Source: Phycisphaerales bacterium (GTDB taxonomy: Bacteria; Planctomycetota; Phycisphaerae; Phycisphaerales; SM1A02). Taken from it: 24,626 bases of DNA. The stretch is taken from contig JAKVBR010000004.1 of the NCBI GenBank assembly GCA_022447165.1, positions 1 to 24,626 of the forward strand. Reading direction: 5' to 3'. The notes under the pieces were generated by a model. It was not told the origin of the DNA and searched no databases. It saw nothing but the letters and a program-made list of their open reading frames with translations. Every line of letters starts with the position of its first letter. Within the stretch, counting starts at the first letter, position 1. The translations under genes and the position numbers were made by a program. This document shows positions 13,975 to 21,650 of the stretch, in pieces.

Positions 13975-15585
13975 TTACAGGTCGCTCGGTTCAATCGGCA
14001 AAGGACCATGGGTGTCTGCAGGGTCATCTGACCTTTCTAGCGGTATTTTTATCTCACAAATTGTGCCTTGTTCTGGCGCGGGGGAAAGAGTGATTGTCCC
14101 GCCATGGCTTTGAACAATCTTCTTTGCCACAGCAAGCCCAAGCCCAGTGCCCCTCTGCCCCTTCGTTGTGTGAAATGCGTTGAAGATGAGGTCATTCTGT
14201 CCTTCTTCAACGCCACACCCATTATCACGAACGATAAACGTAGCGTAGAGGCCTTCAGTCAACGAAACCGCTAACTCCACAATACCGCTTTTAGATGGCG
14301 AAGCATCAACTGCATTATGGAGCACATTGAGTAGCACTTGCAACATCGCCGTTGCATCAACAGGGATTGGCGGCAAATCTGGCTCTAGTTCACTGATTAA
14401 CTTAATTTTCCGTCTTTGGCACGCACCTTGAATCAGTTCAACTGCGTCTTGGATGATTGGTTCAACTTGAACAAAGGAAATCTCGGGGACAGTAGTCCTT
14501 GACCAAGCGAGCATGTTGAATGTCAATGCATACACACGGTCAAGGTTTCTTGCCAGAATTGGCCATCCTTCTCGCGCGAGTTCTAAATCACCTTTGTTGA
14601 GGGCAAGGTCAATTGCACCTGCACCCGATCGCAATCCTTGCAACATGTTTTTGACGCTATGGCTGATTGATGCAACCGTTTCGCCAGTAGCAGCAAGTCG
14701 TTCATGTTGGAGTCTAGTTCTCACAAGATCCGCAGTCAGCATTGCCAAACCGACGTGACCATTTGCAGTCGTAAGTAGTTCAGCGTCTTCTTCAGTCCAC
14801 TGCCTGTTCTCAGTATTGATTTCAAGAAGAACTGCACCGAGCATCCTTCCGTGCGCAATAAGTGGAGCACAAAGGGACGAACGAAGGCCACTGGCAATCA
14901 CACCCTCATCTTGTTTGAATCGAACATCTTTATCAACCTGTTCAATGCGAACAGCGGTTAACTCTTGGCAAGCGTGATTAATGATTGCTGAAGAATAATC
15001 AGTGGGGTTATCCTTAATTTCATTTGAACAACCCCCAATGGAATGGAGAATCTTCTTTCCGTCGTCAAACAAAATGCCGATACATCTGTCTGGCTTAAAC
15101 TCATCCACAAGGATGGCGACAAACAAACGCAAAATCGCAATGGGGTCAATTGTCCCCGCAGTTGCAGCCGTGAGTCGGTGAACCATTCTGAGTTGGTTCC
15201 TCGCTGCATCTAGGGAGTGTGGCGAGTTCACGACAATAGAATCAGCAGAAGTATCAAAACTGTAATCGTTTGGGTCTATCGGTGCGATGGCTGCGTCGTG
15301 CTCAACGAATCGAAACAATGTTGCGCCACACCCGACTTCATCGCCAACACGAAGCGCTTTGCGATCGGTAATGAGCCGTCCATTTAAGAATGTGCCATTC
15401 GCTGAAGCGAGGTCACTGATGAACCAGCGTCCATTATCTGGCGTGAGTTCTGCGTGCCGCCTGCTGATGGTCAAATCGCTTAAGGGCAAGGCCTCAGAAG
15501 ACCTGCCGATGAGTTGCGGCTCTTCGGGTGGTAAGGGGAAAATGCCACCGAGGTCTGGTCCTTCTACGACTTCTAACGCAAGCAT
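13975..15585 (-). CDS. FHA-GAF sensor histidine kinase
   Basis: This is a 536-residue cytoplasmic sensor kinase without membrane segments. An FHA domain covers about residues 5-94 (GRSSE at 27, SRRH at 41-44, NGTFLNG at 63-69), which binds phosphothreonine. A GAF domain follows at about 140-285. The phosphoacceptor is His309 (SISHSVKNML). The ATPase domain has the N box NVLHNAVDAS (Asn424), the G1 box DNGCG (454-458) and the G2 box GTGLGLAVAKKI. AGGAT about 7 nt before the ATG supports the start. No response regulator is adjacent, so it is an orphan. The FHA domain suggests input from a Ser/Thr kinase; one is encoded 2.5 kb away (10618-11523), but a link is only inference. It is divergent from holA. 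Confidence 0.92.
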   Translation of the reverse strand: MLALEVVEGPDLGGIFPLPPEEPQLIGRSSEALPLSDLTISRRHAELTPDNGRWFISDLASANGTFLNGRLITDRKALRVGDEVGCGATLFRFVEHDAAIAPIDPNDYSFDTSADSIVVNSPHSLDAARNQLRMVHRLTAATAGTIDPIAILRLFVAILVDEFKPDRCIGILFDDGKKILHSIGGCSNEIKDNPTDYSSAIINHACQELTAVRIEQVDKDVRFKQDEGVIASGLRSSLCAPLIAHGRMLGAVLLEINTENRQWTEEDAELLTTANGHVGLAMLTADLVRTRLQHERLAATGETVASISHSVKNMLQGLRSGAGAIDLALNKGDLELAREGWPILARNLDRVYALTFNMLAWSRTTVPEISFVQVEPIIQDAVELIQGACQRRKIKLISELEPDLPPIPVDATAMLQVLLNVLHNAVDASPSKSGIVELAVSLTEGLYATFIVRDNGCGVEEGQNDLIFNAFHTTKGQRGTGLGLAVAKKIVQSHGGTITLSPAPEQGTICEIKIPLERSDDPADTHGPLPIEPSDL

Positions 15586-15626
15586 GCTTTCATCCTATCC
15601 TCTTTTGGCATTTAAATGGAACTATC

Positions 15627-15648
15627 TTCCAAGTCGCATCACTTGGAA
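15627..15648. promoter_or_regulatory. Operator-like inverted repeat between histidine kinase and holA
   Basis: TTCCAAGT and ACTTGGAA form a perfect 8-bp inverted repeat around a 6-nt spacer, a 22-bp site typical for a dimeric regulator. It lies in the 84-bp gap between divergent starts and covers the -35 position of a -10-like TAAGAT (15657-15662) in front of holA. A second palindrome, CATTTAAATG, is at 15609-15618. Confidence 0.4.
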
Positions 15649-15669
15649 CTTCCTCGTAAGATGTGAGAT

Positions 15670-16677
15670 ATGGCAAAACAGCCCACATTTAACGCCAAGA
15701 TGCGAATGGTTATCCTGCACGGCAAAGAGCAGTTCCTCATGCAGCGCTATTCCGAAATGCTCCAAGAAGCACTTGTATCGGAGTATGGCGCCATCGATGT
15801 CGTTACCTTTGACGGCGAACAAGCAGATCTTGCGACTGTGTTAGACGAAGTCAGGACGTTTGATTTGTTGATGCGCCATAAACTGATTGTGATTGACAAA
15901 GCAGATGCATTCGTTGCTTCGAAAGATTCATCTAAAACTTCACCTAGAAAAGCACTTGAACGATATGCGGAGTCCCCTGTTGAGCATGCAACAGTGTTAC
16001 TGAGAGCGACGACATGGAGACCAGGCAAACTCGACAAAGCAGTCGACAAAATGGGATTGGTGTATAAACTTGCACAATTGAGTGAAACCGATTCAATGCG
16101 GTGGTGTGTTGGCAGAGCGAAGAAAGCATACGATTGCGAATGTGAACCCAGCGCTGCACAATTGCTCGTTCAAAAAATTGGAATATCCCTCACACGACTC
16201 GACCATGAACTTCAGAAACTGTCTTCAGTAGCAGGCGAGACAAAGACCATAACGAAAGAGAATGTCGTAAGCATGGTTGGGTTAAGCCGTGAGGAGCAAG
16301 CGTGGGAGATTCAGTCGGTACTCCTCTCAGGCAATTTGAAAACCGCGATGTCTAAACTTGAAGAACTGCTTCATGTTTCAAGGCAACCAAAAGAACTCTT
16401 AATGTGGTCTATTATTGACTTAACGAGACGGCTCAACGCGACATCTGAATTACTCGATTGCGGCCGCTCTCAAGGAGAGATTAGAAAGTCACTCAAACTG
16501 TTTGGACCCAGCGGCGACTCAATCATTGCCAAAGCAAAATCGCATAAAACGAGTGAACTTGCTGCCCTATTCACACACGCAGTTGCTGTTGATGTCAAAA
16601 CGAGAAGCGGTTTGCTTGAGGGCGAACATGGACTTGAACAGTTAGCAGTTCATGTCTGCGAGCAGTTACGAAATTGA
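15670..16677 (+). CDS. holA: DNA polymerase III subunit delta
   Basis: HolA opens the beta clamp as part of the clamp-loader complex. The 335-residue length is normal. The N-terminal part follows the family pattern: MVILHGKEQFLMQRYSEMLQ, then VRTFDLLMRHKLIVIDKADA (the family's F-x-x-x-R-L-V-V-V region). The middle shows LTRLDHELQKLSSVAGE, the region where delta proteins have 'xLxNELxKLxxY', and the C-terminal collar domain ends with LEQLAVHVCEQL. The ATG at 15670 has no clear Shine-Dalgarno and lies 7 nt after TAAGAT, so the mRNA may be leaderless. Its stop overlaps the convergent gpmI by 12 bp. Confidence 0.88.
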   Translation: MAKQPTFNAKMRMVILHGKEQFLMQRYSEMLQEALVSEYGAIDVVTFDGEQADLATVLDEVRTFDLLMRHKLIVIDKADAFVASKDSSKTSPRKALERYAESPVEHATVLLRATTWRPGKLDKAVDKMGLVYKLAQLSETDSMRWCVGRAKKAYDCECEPSAAQLLVQKIGISLTRLDHELQKLSSVAGETKTITKENVVSMVGLSREEQAWEIQSVLLSGNLKTAMSKLEELLHVSRQPKELLMWSIIDLTRRLNATSELLDCGRSQGEIRKSLKLFGPSGDSIIAKAKSHKTSELAALFTHAVAVDVKTRSGLLEGEHGLEQLAVHVCEQLRN

Positions 16678-18303
16678 TGTAAGCAGCGAGTGTCCGGTCA
16701 TAGCTGCGGGCTGTTCTATTCCCAAAATCTCTAACATGGTTGGCGCGATATCTGCAAGAATGCCTTTACTGCGAATAGCAAATGCATCTTGGTCAAGTCC
16801 AACGATATGCAGTGGAACATCAAATGTTGTGTGTGCGGTGTCTATTGACTGCGTTTTTACATTGAAGGTGCGCTCAGCATTTCCGTGGTCGGCAGTGACA
16901 ATGGCTACGCCACCCTTCTTTTGACACGCCTCCAAAATTCGTCCACATCCTTCATCAACGACTTCAATCGATTTGACAATCGCATCAAAGCTGCCTGTGT
17001 GTCCCACCATGTCACCATTTGCATAGTTCACAATAATGACTTGTGGGCCATCACTTGCTTCAAGTGCTTCCACAACTTTAGTCGTGACTTCATGTGCGGA
17101 CATTTCAGGTTTTAAATCGTATGTGCTGACATCTGTTGGGCTTGGTATAAGTTCATGTGTCTCACCATGAAATGGTTCTTCTTTGTAATCGTTAAAGAAA
17201 AACGTCACATGTGGGAATTTTTCAGTTTCTGCACAGCGAAGTTGAGTGATGTTGTTTGATTCAAGCACTTCGCCGAGAATATCTGGCATTGGTTCTGGTT
17301 TATCAAACGCAATGCCATGCACATCCAATCCCTTTTCATAATTCGTCATCGTTGCAAAATAAAGGTCTTGTAACTGTTGACCGCGATCAAAAGGAGCTCT
17401 TGGAACAGCAGCCCATTCAGTGTTATTCAATACAAATGCGCGGGTGAGTTCGCGAGGACGATCACCCCTGTAATTAAAGAAAAACACGCTATCACCCGAA
17501 TTGACTTGTCCTACCGGCATGCCATCATGATCGACAATCACAGTTGGTGTGATGAATTCATCCCCCGCTTGCGTTGGTGTAGAAGGGCTGTCGTAATACG
17601 AATCAATGACAGAGGTAGCACTCGTTGCAGTTTGAACAACCATTCCGCTAGCGTCTGGATGAGTCGTTTTGATTCCAGTCATCGCTTCGTACGCCAGTGC
17701 AACACGCTCCCACCGGTGGTCACGATCCATGGCGTAATACCTTCCCATGACACTTGCGATGCGAATGTTTGTGTTTTGGATTCGCTCTTCTACTGCAGTG
17801 ACAAAGGCAAGTCCAGTTGCTGGGCTTGTGTCGCGACCATCTGTGATGACGTGAATACACACATTTGCGTCAGTTGGAATAGCATCAATGAGTGCGAACA
17901 AATGCGCAATGTCGCTATGAATGCAACCATCACTAACAAGTCCAACGATGTGTGCTGTGCGTCCTTCAAGTCCGCGCCGAAAGACCTCTTGAATGACATT
18001 GTTGGACGCAAATGCGCCTGCTTCTGCCGCCATTGATAATCGCATCAACTCTTGTGGAACAATTCGACCTGCACCAATATTTTGGTGACCGACTTCACTG
18101 TTTCCCATCACACCTTCAGGTAGTCCTACATTTGTACCACTGGTTTTCACTCTTGTGGTGAGCGCCGTATTCATCAAGTCATCTGCTACTGGTGTGCAGG
18201 CATTCAAAATACCATTTGTTGCGTCAGGTGCAGTGGAGCAATCTGGAGGCACTTCGCCCCAACCATCCCGAATGATGAGAACGAGAGGTGTATTATCCGC
18301 CAT
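16666..18303 (-). CDS. gpmI: 2,3-bisphosphoglycerate-independent phosphoglycerate mutase
   Basis: This glycolytic and gluconeogenic enzyme interconverts 3- and 2-phosphoglycerate using two Mn ions and a serine. The 545-residue protein shows the alkaline-phosphatase-superfamily features: metal-binding Asp13 (IRDGWG), the phosphoserine Ser69 (MGNSEVGHQNIGAGR), VSDGCIHSDIAH, TDGRDTSP, and TADHGNAERTFN near the C-terminus. GAGGAAG lies 4-5 nt before the ATG. It starts inside the end of the gene at 18293 (11-bp overlap), so it is the last gene of the coaD operon. It overlaps holA tail to tail by 12 bp. Confidence 0.96.
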   Translation of the reverse strand: MADNTPLVLIIRDGWGEVPPDCSTAPDATNGILNACTPVADDLMNTALTTRVKTSGTNVGLPEGVMGNSEVGHQNIGAGRIVPQELMRLSMAAEAGAFASNNVIQEVFRRGLEGRTAHIVGLVSDGCIHSDIAHLFALIDAIPTDANVCIHVITDGRDTSPATGLAFVTAVEERIQNTNIRIASVMGRYYAMDRDHRWERVALAYEAMTGIKTTHPDASGMVVQTATSATSVIDSYYDSPSTPTQAGDEFITPTVIVDHDGMPVGQVNSGDSVFFFNYRGDRPRELTRAFVLNNTEWAAVPRAPFDRGQQLQDLYFATMTNYEKGLDVHGIAFDKPEPMPDILGEVLESNNITQLRCAETEKFPHVTFFFNDYKEEPFHGETHELIPSPTDVSTYDLKPEMSAHEVTTKVVEALEASDGPQVIIVNYANGDMVGHTGSFDAIVKSIEVVDEGCGRILEACQKKGGVAIVTADHGNAERTFNVKTQSIDTAHTTFDVPLHIVGLDQDAFAIRSKGILADIAPTMLEILGIEQPAAMTGHSLLTSIS

Positions 18304-20170
18304 AGTTCTTCCTCATTCGTTCTAACTCTCTTTTGTTTCTTCCGTTTGCTTTTTTGAGTGCTTCAGTAATGAGTTGTAACACGCCCTGCGACCCATGCGA
18401 ATTCAAAACGCGAGGGGCAATGAGTGTGATGTCATCACATGCAAATGGAGTGCGCACATTTTTCATTAAGATATCGATTGGTGTTGCAGTTTTTAATGAA
18501 CAGAGATGCCACAACATATCCTTTTCAAGACGATTTGGATTGAGGATAATCCTGTACGCCCAAATGAATGCCTCAACATGCTCAAGCCGAAAGAGCGCAG
18601 GAAGTGCGCGTTTCGCTGAGAGAGCGCCTACAACGTTTTGTTCAAGGGCGGCATTCCACAAGCCATACGTAATTTCATCTGCGCCAATGAGTGTCGTGAG
18701 TTGCATCGCTTGTGCAAAGTGTACATCTGAGGGCTCTGTCTTTACCCGTTCCATTACTTGTTTTACCTCAAGCATGACATCACTGTATGCATCGCTTGGC
18801 GATGGTTCTACTGTTTTCCTTAAGATGAAATCTTTTGGAGGACAAAGCATGAGGGGATCGCCAATCGTGTTGACGCGCCACGGTTTTGCAAAGATGTTTT
18901 GCCCATCATGCCAGCGAGCTGCAACGAGAAATGGGAAACCACTCATTAACCGTCGCATCATTTCAGTAGGCGGCACAAACGCGTTCAACATTGGTTCATG
19001 GCTTGAGCCAACATAAGCGTATATGCCCCTTGAAAGCCATGTCCCCCCGACGGTCAGACGCTCGGCGGGGTTTTTCAATGACCAACTGTGAATCATCATG
19101 AGTGCAGATGGTGTATCGAGGATTGGGATCCAGGCAGGCGATGAGCGAAGATGCTTCATGTCAAAGAAGTCGGCGTTGCCCTTAGAATTCATAAACATGA
19201 CATCAGCAGTCACACCACCAATGTCTGCTTCTTGTAATCCTCTGAGCGTTCCATCAATCACTTCCCCCTGCAATCCAACTTTTGGAAGCATGCTTTCGAT
19301 GTTCCCAAGACCGTACATTTGCCAAGACCCGCTGTTTTGGTATGTGTTGCAGAACCAGTATTGAGTGCGGTCTAAAAACAAACTACACATTGCCATGTAT
19401 GCAGCATCACTCTTTGAACCGAAAATCCAGCCCGCCCAAGCAAAGCGCGTTCCGTCCTTATGTCTACCAATGACGTCGGAAATTGCGATGGGATTCTCAC
19501 GTGCACTTGTAAACTCACAGCGCGACGGGAGTGACATACACATCGTGATTGCGTCAATGTCATCACCGAGTTCGCCATAAGCATATCCAGTTTCAGTTAA
19601 CGCGCTGTCGATACGCTTGATGAGCGAGTTTGTTTCTTGAGCATTAAGGACAGTGTTACCGCTACCGAACTTGCCGATGAACTTAATGGGCTGGCCATAC
19701 GCTGCAGCAAGTGCAACAGCAGCGGTTCTTGCTGAGTCCTGTTCATTTGTGATCACGGCTCCAAGCGGTTGCTTACCCTGTTTGGAAAGCGCATTTCTAA
19801 GACTACTGTCACCGTCCGAAGCGCCGAGTGCAGAAGCAACTGCTTTGCGGCATTGAACAGCAACCGATTCAGTTGAACCCTCAACTGCTTTCGCCCTGAG
19901 AATCCGCTTGGGTTTAAACTTGCGAATAAATTGTGAAGCCCGCGGTTCGCTGTCAAACAGGACAGGCCACTGCCCTTCTGTCGACCATTTTGAGATTTCG
20001 TTGAGGTACGTCGCTTCATTTGGCACAAACACGACTTGATTTACAATTGGTGTCGCTCGTTGATGAGATGCAACTCTTGCGCCAATCAGAAATGATGCCT
20101 TGAGTTCATCACTCATCTGTTCAGGTGATTGAACGCACGTTAGCGTTAAGATGATTGGTAGAAGGATCAT
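18293..20170 (-). CDS. Large probably exported protein, possible caspase/gingipain-like fold (TIGR03790-like), unproven
   Basis: The product has 625 residues and a short hydrophobic N-terminus (MILLPIILTLTCVQS) that may be a signal peptide. The N-terminal 170 residues look like alternating alpha/beta with repeated 'NQVVFVPNE', 'QWPVLFDS' and 'KRILRA' strands. Between about 380 and 470 there is MMIHSWS, then GGTWLSRGIYAYVGSSHEP, then NAFVPPTEMMRRLMSGF and finally NTIGDPLMLCPP. This order resembles C25/TIGR03790-type planctomycete proteins, where a His and later a Cys form a caspase-like site. The His candidate is present, but no Cys is at the expected place, so activity is doubtful. It overlaps the MBL-fold gene by 4 bp (ATGA) and gpmI by 11 bp. 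The function is unknown. Confidence 0.6.
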   Translation of the reverse strand: MILLPIILTLTCVQSPEQMSDELKASFLIGARVASHQRATPIVNQVVFVPNEATYLNEISKWSTEGQWPVLFDSEPRASQFIRKFKPKRILRAKAVEGSTESVAVQCRKAVASALGASDGDSSLRNALSKQGKQPLGAVITNEQDSARTAAVALAAAYGQPIKFIGKFGSGNTVLNAQETNSLIKRIDSALTETGYAYGELGDDIDAITMCMSLPSRCEFTSARENPIAISDVIGRHKDGTRFAWAGWIFGSKSDAAYMAMCSLFLDRTQYWFCNTYQNSGSWQMYGLGNIESMLPKVGLQGEVIDGTLRGLQEADIGGVTADVMFMNSKGNADFFDMKHLRSSPAWIPILDTPSALMMIHSWSLKNPAERLTVGGTWLSRGIYAYVGSSHEPMLNAFVPPTEMMRRLMSGFPFLVAARWHDGQNIFAKPWRVNTIGDPLMLCPPKDFILRKTVEPSPSDAYSDVMLEVKQVMERVKTEPSDVHFAQAMQLTTLIGADEITYGLWNAALEQNVVGALSAKRALPALFRLEHVEAFIWAYRIILNPNRLEKDMLWHLCSLKTATPIDILMKNVRTPFACDDITLIAPRVLNSHGSQGVLQLITEALKKANGRNKRELERMRKNYGG

Positions 20171-20835
20171 GAACGAAGTGGATTGAGCAGAATGTTATCT
20201 CGCCCTGGGACGATGATGTCTGCTATTTCAACGCACTCCTTCATCGAATCTTGTGCACTTTCGATATCAGTTGTTGATGGAAGTACAGTTAATCGCTCTA
20301 AATGCTCTCTTGATGGTACGGCATCGCCTGCAATCACTATGGTTCGCTTTGGAGTTGGAAGTAGTAGACCGCATGTGCCTAGCGTGTGCCCATGAAGTGG
20401 AAACAAGTCGACGCCATCCATGAAATGGTCTTCTGGTACTTGAAAGATGTCAAGTTTTTGAAGTTGCCCGTCAAGAAACTGTTCGAGTTCTTCATCACGC
20501 TCAACATGTTGTAATGATTCACATACATCTTGTTTTGCTCGTTCTATTTCGGGCTCGTGCATGAACCAATTTGCATGCATCAAGTCGTCAAGTGTTCTCG
20601 TTCGGTCGTCATCAAAACTTGTGAGAAACACATCGGTCACATCCCCAAGTCGCAGCCCCCACCGTTCGAATAGTTTTGCATCCACCATTTGGGCGGGCAG
20701 TGAAGGGTCAACAAGTAAGACAGCATCATTACTTTTTATGACAGTCGTTGTTGCGTGTCCAGTGCGAACTTCGCTTGGTTCATTCCAATGAGGATGACTT
20801 GACAAGGTGCCAATGGAAACGATTCTAAACTCCAT
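20167..20835 (-). CDS. Metallo-beta-lactamase-fold protein with degenerate metal site
   Basis: The 222-residue protein follows the MBL fold: TTTVIKSNDAVLLVDPSLPA, then DVTDVFLTSFDDDR, then FPLHGHTLGTCG, then TIVIAGDAV and IIVPGRDN. The usual H-x-H-x-D-H at the second position is SFDDDR (73-78), so three of its four metal ligands are replaced and only Asp77 remains. His150 and Asp171 are kept, and the last His is Arg212. It may bind one metal weakly, bind none, or use a new geometry. It starts 3 bp after coaD and overlaps the next gene by 4 bp (ATGA), so it is translated as part of the coaD operon. Its role is unknown. Confidence 0.75.
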   Translation of the reverse strand: MEFRIVSIGTLSSHPHWNEPSEVRTGHATTTVIKSNDAVLLVDPSLPAQMVDAKLFERWGLRLGDVTDVFLTSFDDDRTRTLDDLMHANWFMHEPEIERAKQDVCESLQHVERDEELEQFLDGQLQKLDIFQVPEDHFMDGVDLFPLHGHTLGTCGLLLPTPKRTIVIAGDAVPSREHLERLTVLPSTTDIESAQDSMKECVEIADIIVPGRDNILLNPLRS

Positions 20836-20838
20836 GGG

Positions 20839-21396
20839 TTAATCCATTTGGTTTTCTTGGATGAGTGATTGTAATGGTCCGCCCTCTTCGCTTTGCATCG
20901 CTTTCAATGTTTGAATGACTTGTGGAGGGATGAGATTGCTAAGACGGTCTAAGTCGCCGCCGAGTGCTGCAATTTGCCGAATTAAACTTGAAGAAGTAAA
21001 TGCGTACATTTCGCCAGTGACAATAAAGCATGTCTCGATTCCCGCAACTTGCCTATTTGTGATGGCGAGTTGCGTTTCAGCAGCAAGATCAGTGACATTT
21101 CGAATGCCGCGAATGAGTGCCGCAGCGCCTAACGCCTTTGCGAAATCCACAGTAAGCCCTTCATATGGCGTGACTTCAACTGGGGCAAGGTCTGGTGCTA
21201 CGCTCACAATTTCTTCGACGAGCGTCGTTGCGAGGGAAACTCTTTTTTCACAAGGAAGAAGAGATTGTTTATCTGGGTTCTGACCAATGCCAATGATGAC
21301 CTTGTCAAACATGCCCCGAGCCCTCTTGACGACGTCGAGGTGCCCAGTCGTGATCGGGTCAAATGAGCCCGCGTAGATGGCGATGTGTGTTGTCAT
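20839..21396 (-). CDS. coaD: Phosphopantetheine adenylyltransferase
   Basis: CoaD makes dephospho-CoA from 4'-phosphopantetheine and ATP, the fourth step of coenzyme A synthesis. The 185-residue product has IAIYAGSFDPITTGHLDVV with the nucleotide-binding TTGH (17-20), RGIRN (96-100) and FTSSSLIR (133-140), the last equal to the ISST-x-R signature. The ATG at 21396 is chosen because the family begins a few residues before AGSFDP; the frame is open to 21507 but the extra 37 residues match nothing. About 20 residues are added at the C-terminus (QSEEGGPLQSL). A -10-like TACAAT lies 10 nt upstream, and no Shine-Dalgarno is seen. It is the first gene of a four-gene operon ending with gpmI. Confidence 0.93.
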   Translation of the reverse strand: MTTHIAIYAGSFDPITTGHLDVVKRARGMFDKVIIGIGQNPDKQSLLPCEKRVSLATTLVEEIVSVAPDLAPVEVTPYEGLTVDFAKALGAAALIRGIRNVTDLAAETQLAITNRQVAGIETCFIVTGEMYAFTSSSLIRQIAALGGDLDRLSNLIPPQVIQTLKAMQSEEGGPLQSLIQENQMD

Positions 21397-21406
21397 TCTG
21401 AAGCAC

Positions 21407-21412
21407 ATTGTA
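21407..21412 (-). promoter_or_regulatory. -10-like element of coaD
   Basis: On the minus strand TACAAT matches 5 of 6 bases of TATAAT and ends 10 nt before the coaD ATG. A good -35 is missing; its place is taken by the tandem repeat at 21424-21441. The leader would be only about 3-4 nt. Confidence 0.35.
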
Positions 21413-21423
21413 TGAGTAAGTGG

Positions 21424-21441
21424 CACAACCCGTACAACCCG
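21424..21441. repeat. Tandem 9-bp direct repeat upstream of coaD
   Basis: CACAACCCG and TACAACCCG are adjacent (8 of 9 positions identical) and cover the -35 position of the predicted coaD promoter. This suggests a site for an activator or repressor. The kinase gene has a comparable repeat at 11569-11586 with the same 9-bp period and ACCC core. Confidence 0.35.
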
Positions 21442-21529
21442 ACCCAAAAATGGTTGCTGTTGATTTGCAATTGACTTTTTGTACGTCATGTTGAAGGTGA
21501 AGCACAATGGATGTTTCTCCTATGACAAA

Positions 21530-21551
21530 GTGAATGGCGTAGTCCATTCAC
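21530..21551. repeat. Perfect inverted repeat in the coaD upstream region
   Basis: GTGAATGG and CCATTCAC form a perfect 8-bp inverted repeat around a 6-nt spacer (CGTAGT). It lies 134 nt before the coaD ATG, in the 254-bp gap between coaD and the AhpD-like gene. It has the size of an operator and would also fold as RNA. A second imperfect hairpin (21566-21586, GGCATT/AATGCC) separates it from the terminator. I see no gene in this gap. Confidence 0.35.
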
Positions 21552-21593
21552 ACTTCTCCCTAAAGGGCATTTCTGTAGAAAATGCCAAATAAA

Positions 21594-21621
21594 CAGAGCC
21601 CCTTCAATCGAAGGGGCTCTG
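21594..21621 (-). terminator. Intrinsic terminator of the dehydratase-ACP operon
   Basis: CAGAGCCCCTTC and GAAGGGGCTCTG form a perfect 12-bp GC-rich stem with a 4-nt loop. On the minus strand the stem is followed by TTTATTT. It lies 30 bp after the stop of the last gene of the operon. On the plus strand a T-rich stretch only comes about 15 nt later, so the minus orientation is favoured. Confidence 0.85.
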
Positions 21622-21650
21622 TCAGTGAGAGATTCTTTTTTATATTTTAT

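Noticed and set aside
17377..18036. A 219-codon plus-strand frame opposite gpmI, and similar frames opposite the gene at 18293.
   Set aside because: Both lie inside well-supported minus-strand genes, have no ribosome-binding site and show no family motif.
21397..21507. N-terminal extension of coaD by 37 residues (open frame to 21507).
   Set aside because: CoaD proteins start a few residues before AGSFDP; the extension has no homologous look and would cover the predicted promoter and tandem repeat.
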